A DNA stretch of 51,426 bases from Bacillota bacterium (lineage in GTDB: Bacteria; Bacillota; Clostridia; Lachnospirales; Lachnospiraceae), in assembly GCA_023437365.1 (NCBI GenBank), contig JAEZGK010000045.1, forward strand, positions 1 through 51,426, in the 5' to 3' direction. The notes under the pieces are model-generated. The model made no database searches. It was not told the origin of the DNA and saw only the letters and a program-made list of their open reading frames with translations. Positions 26,314-34,190 of the stretch are shown piece by piece. Numbering within the stretch: position 1 is the stretch's first letter; every line of letters begins with the position of its first letter. The position numbers were made by a program, and so were the translations under genes.

Positions 26314-26820
26314 TTATAGTTCCTTCTTTCGTACTGCAACCCATACTTCGGAAGTATCATCCAAATAATGTACCTCCAAATCGGGAGCTTGTGACTTCAT
26401 CTCTCCCGTGTCATAGCCCTGATTAAGTACTTCATAACCTGAGGTAGACTGCCATTCACTGACGATGCGGATCTCAACCTCTGAGACCTCGGTACGCTTA
26501 CAGGGAAAAACCGCCCAGGTAGCTGCCGGAACGATATATTCAACCATCCCTTCCGGTACAGGCTTGTCTGTAGCCCCGGCAATATAATAATCGAACTTTC
26601 TGGCATCACAAGTGTCCGTGTTATATGCGCTGATACCGATAATCCCAGGCGGAATTTGATTAGACAATGCCATAATATCATTGATCCTTCCGTGTTGAAT
26701 TACCTCACCCCATAAAGCCGGTACCTCTGTCCTGCAGTTATTATTCTCGACAGTGGTACTAATCACTACACCCACCACGCGAAACTGCTTCAATTGTTGA
26801 ATTCTAAATTCTAAACTCAT
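26314..26820 (-). CDS. Stand-alone GyrI-like effector-binding protein
   Basis: A single-domain protein of 168 residues homologous to the C-terminal half of the following AraC regulator: both contain PEGMVE-(F/Y)-(V/I)-VP-x-ATWAVFPC and a closing GYE and VxV-R block. Such proteins bind hydrophobic drugs or act like SbmC/GyrI. It may sequester or compete for the regulator's ligand. ATG 26820 has AAGGAG 8 bases upstream; ATG 26826 would be only 2 bases away. The leader carries an exact complement of the ribosome site at 26880-26889. Confidence 0.85.
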   Translation of the reverse strand: MSLEFRIQQLKQFRVVGVVISTTVENNNCRTEVPALWGEVIQHGRINDIMALSNQIPPGIIGISAYNTDTCDARKFDYYIAGATDKPVPEGMVEYIVPAATWAVFPCKRTEVSEVEIRIVSEWQSTSGYEVLNQGYDTGEMKSQAPDLEVHYLDDTSEVWVAVRKKEL

Positions 26821-26824
26821 ATAC

Positions 26825-26889
26825 ATTACTCCTTTTATTTATTTTGCTTTATCAGCCAATTCAACTATAAGCAATTTCGAAGGAGTAAT
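26825..26889 (-). promoter_or_regulatory. Leader hairpin that masks the ribosome site
   Basis: In the minus-strand transcript ATTACTCCTT (26889-26880) is perfectly complementary to AAGGAGTAAT (26834-26825), which contains the Shine-Dalgarno sequence of the GyrI gene. The 45-base loop allows pairing, so translation could be held off until the hairpin opens. Confidence 0.55.
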
Positions 26890-26895
26890 CCTCAC

Positions 26896-26924
26896 ATTTC
26901 AAATCACGATATGTGTGATTTCAA
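26896..26924 (-). promoter_or_regulatory. Putative promoter and operator of the GyrI-AraC operon
   Basis: On the minus strand TTGAAA (26919-26924) and TGAAAT (26896-26901) are 17 bp apart, and the inverted repeat AAATCAC-N7-GTGATTT (26901-26921) lies between and over them, consistent with autoregulation. Confidence 0.5.
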
Positions 26925-27024
26925 TACCATCATACCTTAAGCTATATAATATTTCCAGGATACTTTATCATCCTGCTCAAAAAAATGCTTATCCCTGGAC
27001 TATGTCAATGTCCTAAGGTGCATT

Positions 27025-27651
27025 TTATTCAAAATAAATCAATCCGCCATGCATGCCGGTCGTCAAATACCACAGCAGTAAGTCAAACCTTCTCTTCTTT
27101 CCTTCATCCGATGCAACTGCCCAAATGTGGTTCTCTTCCACTTGTACAGAAGTGATTGTAATCCAATGCCAATTTTGAAGATGAATTTCTTCTCCTCTGG
27201 AAAGATTTAAGAACGCAATTGGTGCATCCTGTTCCATCGCTTTTTGAACAAACTCTGCTAATTCCTTCTTGGTTCTGTTACTAATGGTTTCTTTTTCTAC
27301 AGAAAGCATATTGGTCTTTAAGAATACCCCCTTGGACTTCGCATAGTTATGTACGCCGTTGATGTATTTATCTACATGATTAACACCCATGGGGCCGGGC
27401 TTTACATATTCGAATAGCACTTCCATATGCCGGATGAAATCTTCCTTCAATCTGCTTTTTTGTTCATAAAGCTTTATGTATTCTGTTCTTGTATCAGCTA
27501 GGTATGCCATAATATTCGCTGCCGAGGTTGGACCGCAGCCTGATTGTCTTGCCCAATATTTCGGATACCAGGCCTGATTGCCACCAAAGGCTTCCCTGCC
27601 GGTATTCTCTTTTATAATAAAAGATTCCGGATATTTAATGGAATATAACAT
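27025..27651 (-). CDS. C39-like papain-fold protein
   Basis: A 208-residue protein without signal peptide or membrane segment. It has a Cys in RQSGCGPTSAANIMAYL (about residue 39) and a His in LQNWHWITITSV (about residue 162), the pair expected for peptidase C39-like or papain-like folds. The middle region (VNHVDKYINGVHNYAKSKG) also resembles C39_2-like proteins. Peptidase activity is inferred, not shown; a transglutaminase-like or non-enzymatic role remains possible. It stands alone, downstream of the sugar transporter terminator. Confidence 0.65.
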   Translation of the reverse strand: MLYSIKYPESFIIKENTGREAFGGNQAWYPKYWARQSGCGPTSAANIMAYLADTRTEYIKLYEQKSRLKEDFIRHMEVLFEYVKPGPMGVNHVDKYINGVHNYAKSKGVFLKTNMLSVEKETISNRTKKELAEFVQKAMEQDAPIAFLNLSRGEEIHLQNWHWITITSVQVEENHIWAVASDEGKKRRFDLLLWYLTTGMHGGLIYFE

Positions 27652-27774
27652 AAGTAAACCGTCCTCCCTGTCGGATAAAATAATTAATGTAGAACACTAT
27701 ATTCTATTACCCAACTCTTTGTCAATAGTGAAGGGCTTTTACTCAATCAGAAAGGCATAATACTGCAACGCAAA

Positions 27775-27815
27775 GAGGAAAGAACCTTATCAAATTACGA
27801 AATTGTTCTTTCCTC
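27775..27815 (-). terminator. Terminator after the sugar ABC operon
   Basis: GAGGAAAGAAC (27775-27785) and GTTCTTTCCTC (27805-27815) form a perfect 11-bp stem about 50 bp past the last permease stop; the minus-strand 3' side begins TTTG. Confidence 0.65.
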
Positions 27816-27867
27816 AAATTATATATTACACATTATTCGCCTGATTATCTCGAATCAGTTTACTTCA

Positions 27868-28962
27868 TTATTTCTTCTTTCTTGAGCAAATAATACTCTG
27901 AAGTACGATAAAGAAACAGAGCATAGCTGCACGTGTAATCTGCGGCCACCACGGGTCCTGGCTGCCGATTGCGGTAACGACCAGCAATACAATTCCGCTG
28001 GCTAACACACCGAACAATGTACCGAAGACATTTCCAACACCGCCTGTAAGCAGCGTTCCGCCGATAATGGAGGCGGCGATGGCATCCATTTCCAGACCTG
28101 TTGCCTGCTGCACCGAACCGGAGCGCGTATGGAAGACGTATAGGAAGCCCCCGATACCCGCCAGCAAACCGCAAAGTAAATGTGCAAGAAATCTGGTTCT
28201 CTTGACATTGATACCAAGCATCAGAGCACTTTGAGCATTTCCACCCACAGCATAGAAGCTACGGCCGAGCTTCGTCTTCTTGAGCACCCAGAACATGACC
28301 ACGACGATAAGGATCGCGACGATAACACCATATTCCAGCTTTGATTGAATAAAAACACCCTTCTTATTGTAGTCCCCTAAAAAGGGAATGAGTATTCGTG
28401 CACCTGACAACGCCTCAAACCCCGGGTTACTCACCTGTATCTGATTAACTTCTATCAAGGCAACCAAGCCCCGCCCCAAAAACATGCCCGCCAGAGTAAC
28501 AATAAAGGGCTGCATCTCCAGATAAGCGACCAGGAAGCCCTGGACTGCACCAAACAAAAGACCGATTGCCAACGCCAGTACAAGTGCTGAAAAGAAGTTG
28601 AAGCCATGATTGTTCAGACAGACGATACATGTCGTGCAAATCAGTGCCGTGGAGCCACCAACAGAAATATCGATACTTCCTGTAATCATAACAATCGTAA
28701 GACCGCAGGCAATGACGATCAGTGCTGCATTTTCGTTAAAGAGATTAAAGAACATCTGAATTTTGTTAAAACCCTTATCTCCGAGAAATACTATCGAGAG
28801 TGCATAGATTGCAATAAACAATGTAATTGTAATCGTCAGCAGGAAGGCCGTATCAGTAAGAGGCTCTCTACGCTTGGTCTTAAAAACACCGGAAGGAGTC
28901 TGAGCGAGCACCTTTGAGTTCAATTCGCTGTTGCTTTCGTTGATTGATGAATTATTCTTCAT
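27868..28962 (-). CDS. Sugar ABC transporter permease, YjfF-like
   Basis: A 364-residue BPD_transp_2 (RbsC-type) permease with about ten membrane segments after a hydrophilic N-terminus of about 35 residues. ITGSIDISVGGSTALI is the typical short motif after the second helix, and RTRFLAHLLCGLLAGIGGFLY is the ATPase-contact region. With the next permease it forms the channel of a CUT2 family importer. It is the last gene of the operon, 1 bp after the YtfT-like gene. The pairing of two unlike permeases with a YtfQ-like binding protein points to galactofuranose or a related sugar. Confidence 0.88.
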   Translation of the reverse strand: MKNNSSINESNSELNSKVLAQTPSGVFKTKRREPLTDTAFLLTITITLFIAIYALSIVFLGDKGFNKIQMFFNLFNENAALIVIACGLTIVMITGSIDISVGGSTALICTTCIVCLNNHGFNFFSALVLALAIGLLFGAVQGFLVAYLEMQPFIVTLAGMFLGRGLVALIEVNQIQVSNPGFEALSGARILIPFLGDYNKKGVFIQSKLEYGVIVAILIVVVMFWVLKKTKLGRSFYAVGGNAQSALMLGINVKRTRFLAHLLCGLLAGIGGFLYVFHTRSGSVQQATGLEMDAIAASIIGGTLLTGGVGNVFGTLFGVLASGIVLLVVTAIGSQDPWWPQITRAAMLCFFIVLQSIICSRKKK

Positions 28963-28963
28963 A

Positions 28964-30070
28964 CTAACCCCGCTCCTTTCCGCTGCCAGCAGTCATTTTA
29001 GAAAAGCTGACCTTACTGGTAAAGAAGCTCTTCACCAATGGTGTCTGGATCGCTACCAGTACAATGATGATTACAGCTTTGAAGACAGGAACAGCATTTG
29101 TATTGACATTCAGTGTTGTCAGCATAGAGGTCAGTGTCTGAATGGTATATGCACCTATTATTGAGCCCACCATATTAAATTTACCGCCGCCCAGCGAATT
29201 ACCGCCAAGTGCGACTGCCAGAATGACATCCATTTCAATACTGGGCACGATTGTGTAAGGATTAACCGTCTGAACTCTGCTTGATTGTACGAAGCCTGCA
29301 ATACCGACGCAAAGTCCTAGAATAACAAAGGTCAAAAACTTGATCAGTGCTGGATTAAGACCATTCAGGCTAGAGGCTTTATCATTGATACCCACCGCTT
29401 TGGTGTAAAGACCAAGGTTCGTTTTCTTTAAGGCGAGATATGTAATTACTACAATCACAATCGTAATAAGAATCGGAGTCGGTATCGGGAATCCCGGAAT
29501 AAAGTTACCGTAATATCCAAAGGAGCTGGCAGCCTTGGGCTTTAACCCACCCATTGCCATGGAACCGATTGAACGACCTGCCGTAAATAGAATGAGCGTC
29601 GCTACCATCGGTTGTATGTTAAATTTAGAAACCAGGATACCGTTAAAGGCTCCGCAAGCCATACCAGCAAGGCAGCCAAGTAAAAGTGCAACAATCACGG
29701 GTGCATGCAAGGTGGTAGGCTGTGTTTCGCTGCCGCAAAGTACCCGCATAACCACACCACCGACAATTGCTATTGTAGCACCTACGCTGATGTCCTGACC
29801 TCTGGAGGATGCCGTAACGAGAGTCATTCCAATCGCAAGGACAACAAGCTCGGTCGCATTATTCAGAATATTGATAATATTTCCTACCAGGACCGGATTA
29901 CCGGCACTGTCTTTGCTTAGGCTAATTCTCAGAAATCCCGGATTGATGAATATATTAATTAATAATAAAAATGCAAGAAACACTATGGGGATAAATAATC
30001 TGTGCCTGGTCAATGATTTTAGAACCGATGCAGAGCGGTCGGTATCAGGTTTATTATTGTTTTTAGACAT
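28964..30070 (-). CDS. Sugar ABC transporter permease, YtfT-like
   Basis: A 368-residue permease of the same RbsC/YtfT family with about ten hydrophobic helices. The block TASSRGQDISVGATIAIVGGV matches the YtfT/YjfF consensus, and LTFVILGLCVGIAGFVQSSR is the conserved coupling region. Its start overlaps the ATPase stop by 8 bp, so translation is coupled. Substrate choice is inferred from the binding protein and homology, not from this subunit. Confidence 0.88.
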   Translation of the reverse strand: MSKNNNKPDTDRSASVLKSLTRHRLFIPIVFLAFLLLINIFINPGFLRISLSKDSAGNPVLVGNIINILNNATELVVLAIGMTLVTASSRGQDISVGATIAIVGGVVMRVLCGSETQPTTLHAPVIVALLLGCLAGMACGAFNGILVSKFNIQPMVATLILFTAGRSIGSMAMGGLKPKAASSFGYYGNFIPGFPIPTPILITIVIVVITYLALKKTNLGLYTKAVGINDKASSLNGLNPALIKFLTFVILGLCVGIAGFVQSSRVQTVNPYTIVPSIEMDVILAVALGGNSLGGGKFNMVGSIIGAYTIQTLTSMLTTLNVNTNAVPVFKAVIIIVLVAIQTPLVKSFFTSKVSFSKMTAGSGKERG

Positions 30071-31580
30071 TTTGACTTACTCCCCCCGCTATAGTATACA
30101 TTATTTTATCCTGCGTCATATCATCACCCTTTAACTCTCCAACTACATATAGGTCACGCATGACAATCAGTCTGGAACAGGTACGTAGCATCTCCTCAAT
30201 CTCAGAGGAAATGAAGGTGATACTCATACCCTCTGAAGCAAGTTTTAGCACAAGTTTTTGAATTTCCACCTTCGTACCGATATCAATACCGCGTGTTGGT
30301 TCATCAAGAATGAGATATTCAGGATGCGTGAGCAACCAGCGTGCAAGAATTACCTTCTGCTGATTCCCCCCGGATAACGAGCTGATCGGGGTATCCGCTG
30401 ATGCAGTTTTAATACCGAGCAGACTGATATACTCATCGGCAAAGGCCTGTGCCTGGGCCTTCGTGAATGGTCTGAAGAAACCTCTCATCACCTGCAGCGC
30501 AAGTATGATATTCTCCCGGACTGACAGATCTCCGATAATTCCATCCCGTTTTCGATCCTCGGAAAGATATCCGATCCCCTTCTTCATGGCTTTGATTGGC
30601 GATGTAATATTGACATTTTCGCCTTTCATTTTCAACTTGCCTTTTACGACCTTATCAGCACCAAAGATTGCACGTACACATTCGCTGCGACCGGATCCGA
30701 GTAATCCGGCAAAACCGGTTACTTCACCCTTATACGCAGTAAAATTGAACGGCTTTATCCCTGAGTTACTGGAAAGCCCTTCTGTTTCTACAATAACTTC
30801 TCTCTGGTCACCAGAGCCTGTTTGCCCCTCGTTATGTATCTCTGCCAGATCACCAAGCTCCTTACCCATCATTTTTGCTACCAGCTCTACTCTGGGTAAG
30901 TCTTTGATCTGATATTCTCCGACCAGCTCACCATTACGCAGAACCGTAATCTTATCACATAATGCATACACTTGATCCAGGAAATGGGTTACGAATATGA
31001 TTCCAACTCCTCTGTCCTTTAGCTCACGCATCAGTGCAAACAGCTTAGCAACCTCCTGCTCATCCAGGGATGAGGTAGGCTCGTCAAGGATCAACACCTT
31101 GCAGTCCATATCTACGGCACGAGCAATCGCTACCATCTGCTGTACAGCTATGGAGCAATTGGATAATTGCTGTGTCGGATTTGCAGGAATTCCGAGACCT
31201 TTCAGAATGCCCTCTGCCTTTTTGTTACTCTCTTTCCAATTCACAATGGCATCATTGGTTCTGCCAATAAAAAGATTCTCGGCAACCGTTAAGTTCGGGC
31301 ACAGGGTAATTTCCTGATATACTGTGCTTATCCCAAGCTTCTGGGCTTCCTGTGGTGACTTGATATGTATAGGCTTCGCTGTTCCCTTGATACAGATTTC
31401 TCCGGCATCCTTAGAGTAGACTCCGGTCAAAACCTTAATCAAAGTGGATTTTCCTGCACCGTTTTCACCCATCAGGGCATGGATTTCACCCTCACATAAA
31501 GTAAAATCCACATTCTGCAAAGCCCGCACACCGGGAAAGCTTTTATAAATACCCTTCATTGTAAGAACTGTATTTTGCAT
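30063..31580 (-). CDS. Sugar ABC transporter ATPase, two domains, YtfR-like
   Basis: A duplicated CUT2 ATPase of 505 residues. The first half has GENGAGKST, the signature SNCSIAVQQMVAIARA and LILDEPTSSLDE. The second half has the divergent Walker A GLLGSGRSE usual in this family, LSGGNQQKVILARWL and LILDEPTRGIDIG. The start is uncertain: ATG 31580 has GGAGG 16 bases upstream, and TTG 31595 is too close to it, so an intermediate ATT start could be used. A GC-rich stem-loop separates it from the binding-protein gene. Confidence 0.88.
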   Translation of the reverse strand: MQNTVLTMKGIYKSFPGVRALQNVDFTLCEGEIHALMGENGAGKSTLIKVLTGVYSKDAGEICIKGTAKPIHIKSPQEAQKLGISTVYQEITLCPNLTVAENLFIGRTNDAIVNWKESNKKAEGILKGLGIPANPTQQLSNCSIAVQQMVAIARAVDMDCKVLILDEPTSSLDEQEVAKLFALMRELKDRGVGIIFVTHFLDQVYALCDKITVLRNGELVGEYQIKDLPRVELVAKMMGKELGDLAEIHNEGQTGSGDQREVIVETEGLSSNSGIKPFNFTAYKGEVTGFAGLLGSGRSECVRAIFGADKVVKGKLKMKGENVNITSPIKAMKKGIGYLSEDRKRDGIIGDLSVRENIILALQVMRGFFRPFTKAQAQAFADEYISLLGIKTASADTPISSLSGGNQQKVILARWLLTHPEYLILDEPTRGIDIGTKVEIQKLVLKLASEGMSITFISSEIEEMLRTCSRLIVMRDLYVVGELKGDDMTQDKIMYTIAGGVSQNV

Positions 31581-31621
31581 AGTAATAATAATCAAACCTC
31601 CGTTCAGGCAGAATATGTGAT

Positions 31622-31677
31622 AAATGCGCGGTGCTGGGATCTACGAACAATATCCACATACTCGGCGCCGCGCATTT
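31622..31677 (-). promoter_or_regulatory. Intercistronic stem-loop between binding protein and ATPase genes
   Basis: AAATGCGCGG (31622-31631) and CCGCGCATTT (31668-31677) are perfectly complementary, with further GC pairing inside. No T-run follows. Such structures after binding-protein genes typically protect the upstream mRNA and raise its level over the permease genes. Confidence 0.7.
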
Positions 31678-31733
31678 CGTACAATATCTTACCTCATTTA
31701 CCTGCTGAGTTTAACTCACAGCAGAACGATTAC

Positions 31734-32708
31734 TTAATAAGAACGTGCATCAACAATAGCTTGTGTGATGGTTGCACAATCAAACATTTCTTCCTTTACA
31801 TAAGCATTCTTCTCAACGGTCTCTCCAGCTTCAAGCTTATTGATCAGCTCTACGATACGAGGTCCATGAAGAGGATTACACTCTACATCAAGGTTAAACT
31901 GACCAGCGAGAACCTTCTCAAGAGCCCACTTGTTAGCATCGAAAGCGATAACCTTAACTGCGCCATCTTTTCCATATGTAATACCAGCAGCATCCATAGC
32001 GTCACAAGCGCCACGAGCCATATTATCGTTCTCAGCATATACTACATTGAACTCTGTTCCAGCAGCGATGAGATCAGCAACAGCCTGTTTAGCAAGAGTT
32101 TCATCCCAACCCTTCATGTTCTGGTTGAATACGATTTCCCATCCGTTTGCCTTAGCGCCATCTTCAATAGCTTTGGAACGTCCGAGCTGTGCGGAAGAAC
32201 CAGTGTCACCACCAAGAACAACGATCTTAGCACCAGCTACATTCTGACCCTTTAACCAATCAACAGCCTTTTTACCTTCCGCTTCGAAATCGGAGCATAC
32301 CATTGCAGTGTAAAGATCCTCGGGAAGCTCAAGCTTACGGTCAGCCATGATAAAAGGAATTCCGGCTTCCTTAGCAGCCTTAGCAACATCTTCCCAACCT
32401 GCGGACTGAAGTCCTAAAACAACAAGATAATCAACTTCTTCCTGAATGAGCTGCTGAGCCTGAGAGATCTGCTTTGCATGGTCACCCTCACCGAAAACCA
32501 TCTTTGTCTCAAAGCCTGCTTTTTCAAAAGCTTCATTAAAGGACTTTGTGTTAGCGGTACGCCAATCTGACTCGTTTGCATTGGTCTGAACAACACCGAC
32601 AACAACTTTTCCGTCACCCTTACCTGAGGTTGCTTTGTCCTTGCCGCCGCATGCTGCAAGAGAAAGAACCATAACAAATACCAGTACTAAAGAAAATAAC
32701 TTCTTCAT
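31734..32708 (-). CDS. Sugar-binding lipoprotein of the ABC transporter, YtfQ-like
   Basis: A 324-residue extracellular binding protein. It opens with a lipoprotein signal (MKKLFSLVLVFVMVLSLAACGG) whose lipobox LAAC gives a lipid-anchored Cys. The mature part is a type I periplasmic-binding fold with ESDWRTANTKSF, AGIPFIMADR and GSSAQLGRSKAIEDG, which matches YtfQ (galactofuranose/RbsB group). ATG 32708 has GGAGGAG 6 bases upstream; the in-frame ATG 32723 is not supported by a site. It is the first gene of the transporter operon and is preceded by the 19-bp repeat array. Confidence 0.9.
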   Translation of the reverse strand: MKKLFSLVLVFVMVLSLAACGGKDKATSGKGDGKVVVGVVQTNANESDWRTANTKSFNEAFEKAGFETKMVFGEGDHAKQISQAQQLIQEEVDYLVVLGLQSAGWEDVAKAAKEAGIPFIMADRKLELPEDLYTAMVCSDFEAEGKKAVDWLKGQNVAGAKIVVLGGDTGSSAQLGRSKAIEDGAKANGWEIVFNQNMKGWDETLAKQAVADLIAAGTEFNVVYAENDNMARGACDAMDAAGITYGKDGAVKVIAFDANKWALEKVLAGQFNLDVECNPLHGPRIVELINKLEAGETVEKNAYVKEEMFDCATITQAIVDARSY

Positions 32709-32741
32709 AGATTTCTCCTCCATTCATAATTTAACTAAGTA

Positions 32742-32855
32742 AATGTTTCCTCAATTGATTGAGTCTACTCAATTCTATTGATTATGCTCAACTTGATTGA
32801 GTTTGCTCAGCTTTGTTGAGTTTGCTCAGCTTTATTAAGTCTACACAAAAGATTG
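32742..32855. repeat. Array of about six 19-bp imperfect repeats before the ytfQ-like gene
   Basis: Units begin at 32761, 32780, 32799, 32818 and 32837 (exact 19-bp period), with a weaker one at 32742. Each carries a variant of TTGAG-N4-CTCAA; the best is ATTGAGTCTACTCAAT (32759-32774). They lie between the gene start and a possible -10 TATACT at 32875-32880, so they could be operator copies or mini-hairpins in the leader RNA. Confidence 0.8.
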
Positions 32856-32997
32856 AGTTAACATCTGTAAGCACAGTATATTCAACTTAAGAGCATAACA
32901 ATACGGAAAAACTTCCTGTCTTTGTAGTTTATTTTACTGAGCTTCCTTTTTATTAATGATTTGGTTAAGATTTCTATGAATTTTGTTCGATTTTTTA

Positions 32998-34068
32998 CTA
33001 ATAGCTACGACCTACCCGATCTTTACTTGCATTTTCCGCTTCGAATACCTTTTCCTCCACATACGACACTCTGTCAACCTTTCCTCTATTTTCCAGACGC
33101 TCGATAATCTCTGCGATCAACGGCCCCTGCAAAGGATTACATTCAATATCGACATTAATGAGTCCTGCCTCCATCTTATCAAAGGCTTCCGATACGGCAT
33201 CAAAGGAAATAATAGTAATATCACCATTGATTCCGCAGGTTAATCCGGCTTCCCGTATTGCCTCGATTGCACCAAAGGTCATATCATCATTCTGTGAGAC
33301 CAGTATATCGATATCCTCAAATTGCTCGAGATATTTTGCCATGACCTCTTTGCCCTTTGCCTTTGTAAAATCGCCGTCTTCATGTGCAAGGATTTTCCAG
33401 TTCTTATGTTTTTCTGCTATTTCATTGAAGCCCTTTGAGCGACCAAGCTGGGCTGTTGAATTTTGCGTCCCTTCCAATACGACGATATTAACATCCCCTG
33501 AATTCTGTTTACTCTTCTTTGATGACTTAGCCTTCTGGGAATCCGCTTCCTTACTTTTTTTATCCAGATATTGCTCCAGCCATTTTCCTGCCTTTTGCCC
33601 TTCCTCATATTTGTCAGTACCTACACTTGCAATATAAAGGCTGTTATCCTTCGTATCAATCATACGGTCCACAAGAATCACCGGAATACCTGCATCCTTT
33701 GCCTCTTGTAACACCGTATCCCACCCTGTCTCTGTCGTCGGTGCGATTACGATATAATCCACTTCCTGAAAGATGAAGCTTCGTACATCCTTAATCTGGT
33801 TTTCCTGCCTTTGCCTTCCGTTACTGAAGATCAGAGAAAAGCCATTCTCTTCTGTCAGAGAATTCTGTATCGACTTCGTATTCGCGGTGCGCCAGTCAGA
33901 TTCAGAACCAAGCTGTGAGAAACCGACAACGATTAAATCCGAATCGCTATCCTCCGAATTATCAATTTCACTATACTGCAGGATCTTGATCGGTCTCAGG
34001 CTGCAGCTCACCAGAGTAATCGGGATAGCCAAAAAAACCACTAATATTATTATGAGTTTTTTATTCAT
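32998..34068 (-). CDS. Sensory sugar-binding lipoprotein paired with the kinase
   Basis: A 356-residue type I binding protein, a paralogue of the transporter binding protein: both share SDWRTANTKS, LGRSK and DxECNPL(H/Q)GP. The N-terminal ILVVFLAIPITLVSCS signal has a lipobox, so it should be anchored outside the membrane. A lysine/serine-rich insert (about residues 170-185) is absent from the transporter protein. It is encoded with a YesM-type kinase and an AraC-type regulator, and likely presents a bound sugar to the kinase. ATG 34068 with AGGAG 5 bases upstream is chosen over 34119. Confidence 0.83.
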   Translation of the reverse strand: MNKKLIIILVVFLAIPITLVSCSLRPIKILQYSEIDNSEDSDSDLIVVGFSQLGSESDWRTANTKSIQNSLTEENGFSLIFSNGRQRQENQIKDVRSFIFQEVDYIVIAPTTETGWDTVLQEAKDAGIPVILVDRMIDTKDNSLYIASVGTDKYEEGQKAGKWLEQYLDKKSKEADSQKAKSSKKSKQNSGDVNIVVLEGTQNSTAQLGRSKGFNEIAEKHKNWKILAHEDGDFTKAKGKEVMAKYLEQFEDIDILVSQNDDMTFGAIEAIREAGLTCGINGDITIISFDAVSEAFDKMEAGLINVDIECNPLQGPLIAEIIERLENRGKVDRVSYVEEKVFEAENASKDRVGRSY

Positions 34069-34165
34069 ATTTTCTCCTATTCCAGTCAGAAAGCTGTTTT
34101 GCGGTATTTGCAGTTTCACACTTCAAGACAGGATGCCGCAAGCGAGCATTCGCAGTTCTTCCATA

Positions 34166-34190
34166 GTGTGAAGATGCTTTATCTTCACAC
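34166..34190 (-). promoter_or_regulatory. Hairpin at the kinase stop codon
   Basis: GTGTGAAGAT (34166-34175) and ATCTTCACAC (34181-34190) form a perfect 10-bp stem that includes the kinase stop codon. No T-run follows, so it may tune expression or stability between the kinase and sensory binding-protein genes. Confidence 0.65.

Noticed and set aside
32742..32855. Small CRISPR array
   Set aside because: The 19-bp period is contiguous with no spacers, and no cas genes are near.
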